DNA from: Spongiibacter nanhainus
GTDB lineage: Bacteria; Pseudomonadota; Gammaproteobacteria; Pseudomonadales; Spongiibacteraceae
DNA: 64,000 nucleotides
Direction of reading: 5' to 3'
Assembly (NCBI RefSeq): GCF_016132545.1
Contig: NZ_CP066167.1
Coordinates: forward strand, 3,093,501-3,157,500
A program made the translations under genes and the position numbers. Every line of letters starts with the position of its first letter. Positions within the stretch are counted from its first letter, which is position 1. The notes under the pieces are model-generated. The model had not been told where the DNA came from. It saw nothing but the letters and a program-made list of their open reading frames with translations, and did no database searches. This document shows positions 61,594-64,000 of this stretch, in pieces.

Positions 61594-64000
<2,407 letters not shown>

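Overview
The window is chromosomal housekeeping DNA from a gammaproteobacterium. The rplU-rpmA-obgE-proB//rpsT block, the rplQ-uvrA-MFS-ssb neighbourhood and the rrn-birA-coaX-SPOR-tRNA-tufB arrangement match the Pseudomonadales/Cellvibrionales branch rather than enterics. A 407-residue EF-Tu and the GC-rich codon use would fit a marine cellvibrionalean or spongiibacteracean, but that placement is inference. I see no phage, insertion sequence, CRISPR array or integrated island.

Layout. (1) 1-6244, minus strand: a surface-glycan, probably lipopolysaccharide-core, cluster: lpxL-type acyltransferase, ELM1-family protein, GT4, CgeB-like glycosyltransferase, YrbL-type kinase-fold protein, small sulfotransferase, and a GT4 cut by the window edge. 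Most junctions are ATGA overlaps. (2) 6388-17675: dgkA, rpsT, then obgE-proB and rplU-rpmA in reverse; ispB and pgi forward; manB/algC-type phosphomannomutase and galU in reverse; fabA-fabB forward. (3) 17771-25496: moeA, moaB and a degenerate RmlD-like protein, then ssb and an MFS transporter in reverse, and uvrA forward. (4) 25600-44123, minus strand: the complete alpha, spc, S10 and str operons (rplQ back to rpsL). (5) 44264-58326, minus strand: rpoC, rpoB, rplL, rplJ, rplA, rplK, nusG, secE, tRNA-Trp, a second tuf, and tRNAs Thr(GGU), Gly(UCC), Tyr(GUA), Thr(UGU). (6) 58363-64000, minus strand: SPOR-domain protein, coaX, birA, tandem terminators, 5S rRNA and most of a 23S rRNA.

How it works together. 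From 64000 down to 25600 transcription runs in one direction and encodes most of the translation and transcription machinery: rRNA, tRNAs, EF-Tu (twice), EF-G, 50S and 30S proteins, RNA polymerase core, NusG and the SecE/SecY translocon. Several strong sigma70 promoters can be read directly (str, S10, alpha, tRNA-tufB, rplU, ispB, uvrA, rpsT), some with GC-rich discriminators of the kind seen at stringently controlled promoters. The left end supplies envelope precursors: lipid A acylation, lipid recycling by DgkA, UDP-glucose by GalU, hexose-phosphate interconversion by Pgi and the phosphomannomutase, and unsaturated fatty acids by FabA/FabB. These feed naturally into the glycan cluster.

Most unusual points: the composition of the LPS-core-like cluster (kinase fold + sulfotransferase + ELM1-family protein); an RmlD-like protein whose YxxxK catalytic pair is lost; a str promoter whose -10 sits in the loop of the rpoC terminator; a tRNA-tufB promoter whose -10 contains the stop codon of the upstream gene; a birA start that is probably an internal TTG; and duplicated terminator modules between 5S and birA.
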